From the NCBI GenBank assembly GCA_958405355.1, contig CATYEA010000133.1, forward strand, positions 1-5,692: a DNA stretch of 5,692 bases. Reading direction: 5' to 3'. The notes beneath the pieces are model-generated. The model was given only the letters and a program-made list of their open reading frames with translations, did no database searches and had not been told where the DNA came from. This document shows, one piece after another, positions 5,471 to 5,692 of this stretch. The stretch's first letter is position 1; every line of letters begins with the position of its first letter. This DNA is from an uncultured Lachnospiraceae bacterium. Lineage in GTDB: Bacteria; Bacillota; Clostridia; Lachnospirales; Lachnospiraceae. The position numbers and the translations under genes were made by a program.

Positions 5471-5692
5471 ATGAAAATAGAAGTTGAAAAACTGAAAAAA
5501 ACTTATCAGGGAGTTATGGTGCTGAATATTGGCCGGCTGACGATTAAAGCAGGGAAGATCACGGCTATCGTCGGACCTAATGGGGCAGGAAAATCAACTC
5601 TGCTAAATTTGATCGCAGAACTAATACAAAAGGACGACGGGAAAATCTGGTACAATGGAGAGGAAAAAGTACCGATAAAGGATATCACGCTT
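5471..5692 (+). CDS. tupC: Tungstate ABC transporter ATPase TupC, N-terminal part (cut by window end)
   Basis: The frame is open from ATG 5471 to the last base and gives 74 residues. TupC would be the cytosolic ATPase that drives TupB. The visible part shows the ABC fold start MKIEVEKLKKTYQGVMVL, where Tyr12 is the usual A-loop aromatic that stacks on adenine. It continues with ITAIVGPNGAGKSTLLNLIAEL, in which Walker A GPNGAGKST spans 35-43, and then DDGKIWYNGEE, the usual 'G-x-I-x-x-x-G' strand after Walker A. The Q-loop, signature and Walker B lie beyond the window. It begins three bases after the tupB stop with only a weak purine-rich region upstream, so it is co-transcribed and probably translationally coupled. 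Substrate is inferred from tupA. Confidence 0.9.
   Translation, partial: MKIEVEKLKKTYQGVMVLNIGRLTIKAGKITAIVGPNGAGKSTLLNLIAELIQKDDGKIWYNGEEKVPIKDITL

Overview
The window looks like the chromosome of a low-to-mid GC Clostridia member, most probably Lachnospiraceae-like. This rests on the conserved order nadK-argR-recN-spoIVB, strong GGAGG-type ribosome sites, and the flavour of the ArgR, RecN and SpoIVB proteins. Every supported gene is on the + strand. Taxonomy is inferred from gene order and protein style, not from a marker gene.

Bases 1-2489 hold a housekeeping cluster. It contains the 3' end of NAD kinase (nadK), the arginine repressor (argR) and the DNA-repair SMC-like ATPase recN, with gaps of only 8-24 bases, so they are probably co-transcribed. 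A strong intrinsic terminator follows recN at 2505-2542. A sigma-G-like promoter sequence lies just upstream of it and partly overlaps it.

Bases 2559-3747 hold spoIVB, the forespore signalling protease that triggers sigma-K activation. Here it is split into two overlapping reading frames. The membrane anchor is in one frame; the PDZ and S55 protease domains, with all three catalytic residues, are in another. About 20-30 residues that should join them appear to be missing, which fits a small out-of-frame deletion. In most spore-forming Bacillota the next gene is spo0A. Here the next genes are a transporter operon. Together these suggest a lineage that has lost or is losing sporulation, although an assembly error at the break must be excluded.

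Bases 3748-5692 hold a tungstate ABC transporter: tupA (binding lipoprotein), tupB (permease) and the start of tupC (ATPase, cut by the window edge). It has its own vegetative promoter. A perfect 17-base palindrome overlaps the -10 element and is a candidate operator. TupA captures the oxyanion outside the membrane, TupB forms the channel and TupC powers it. Tungsten would serve pterin-dependent enzymes such as formate dehydrogenase or aldehyde oxidoreductases, none of which is in the window.

No RNA genes, CRISPR arrays or insertion sequences were seen. No wholly new system is evident. The points of interest are the broken sporulation locus, the overlapping promoter and terminator, the palindromic tup promoter, and two perfect hairpins inside coding sequence.
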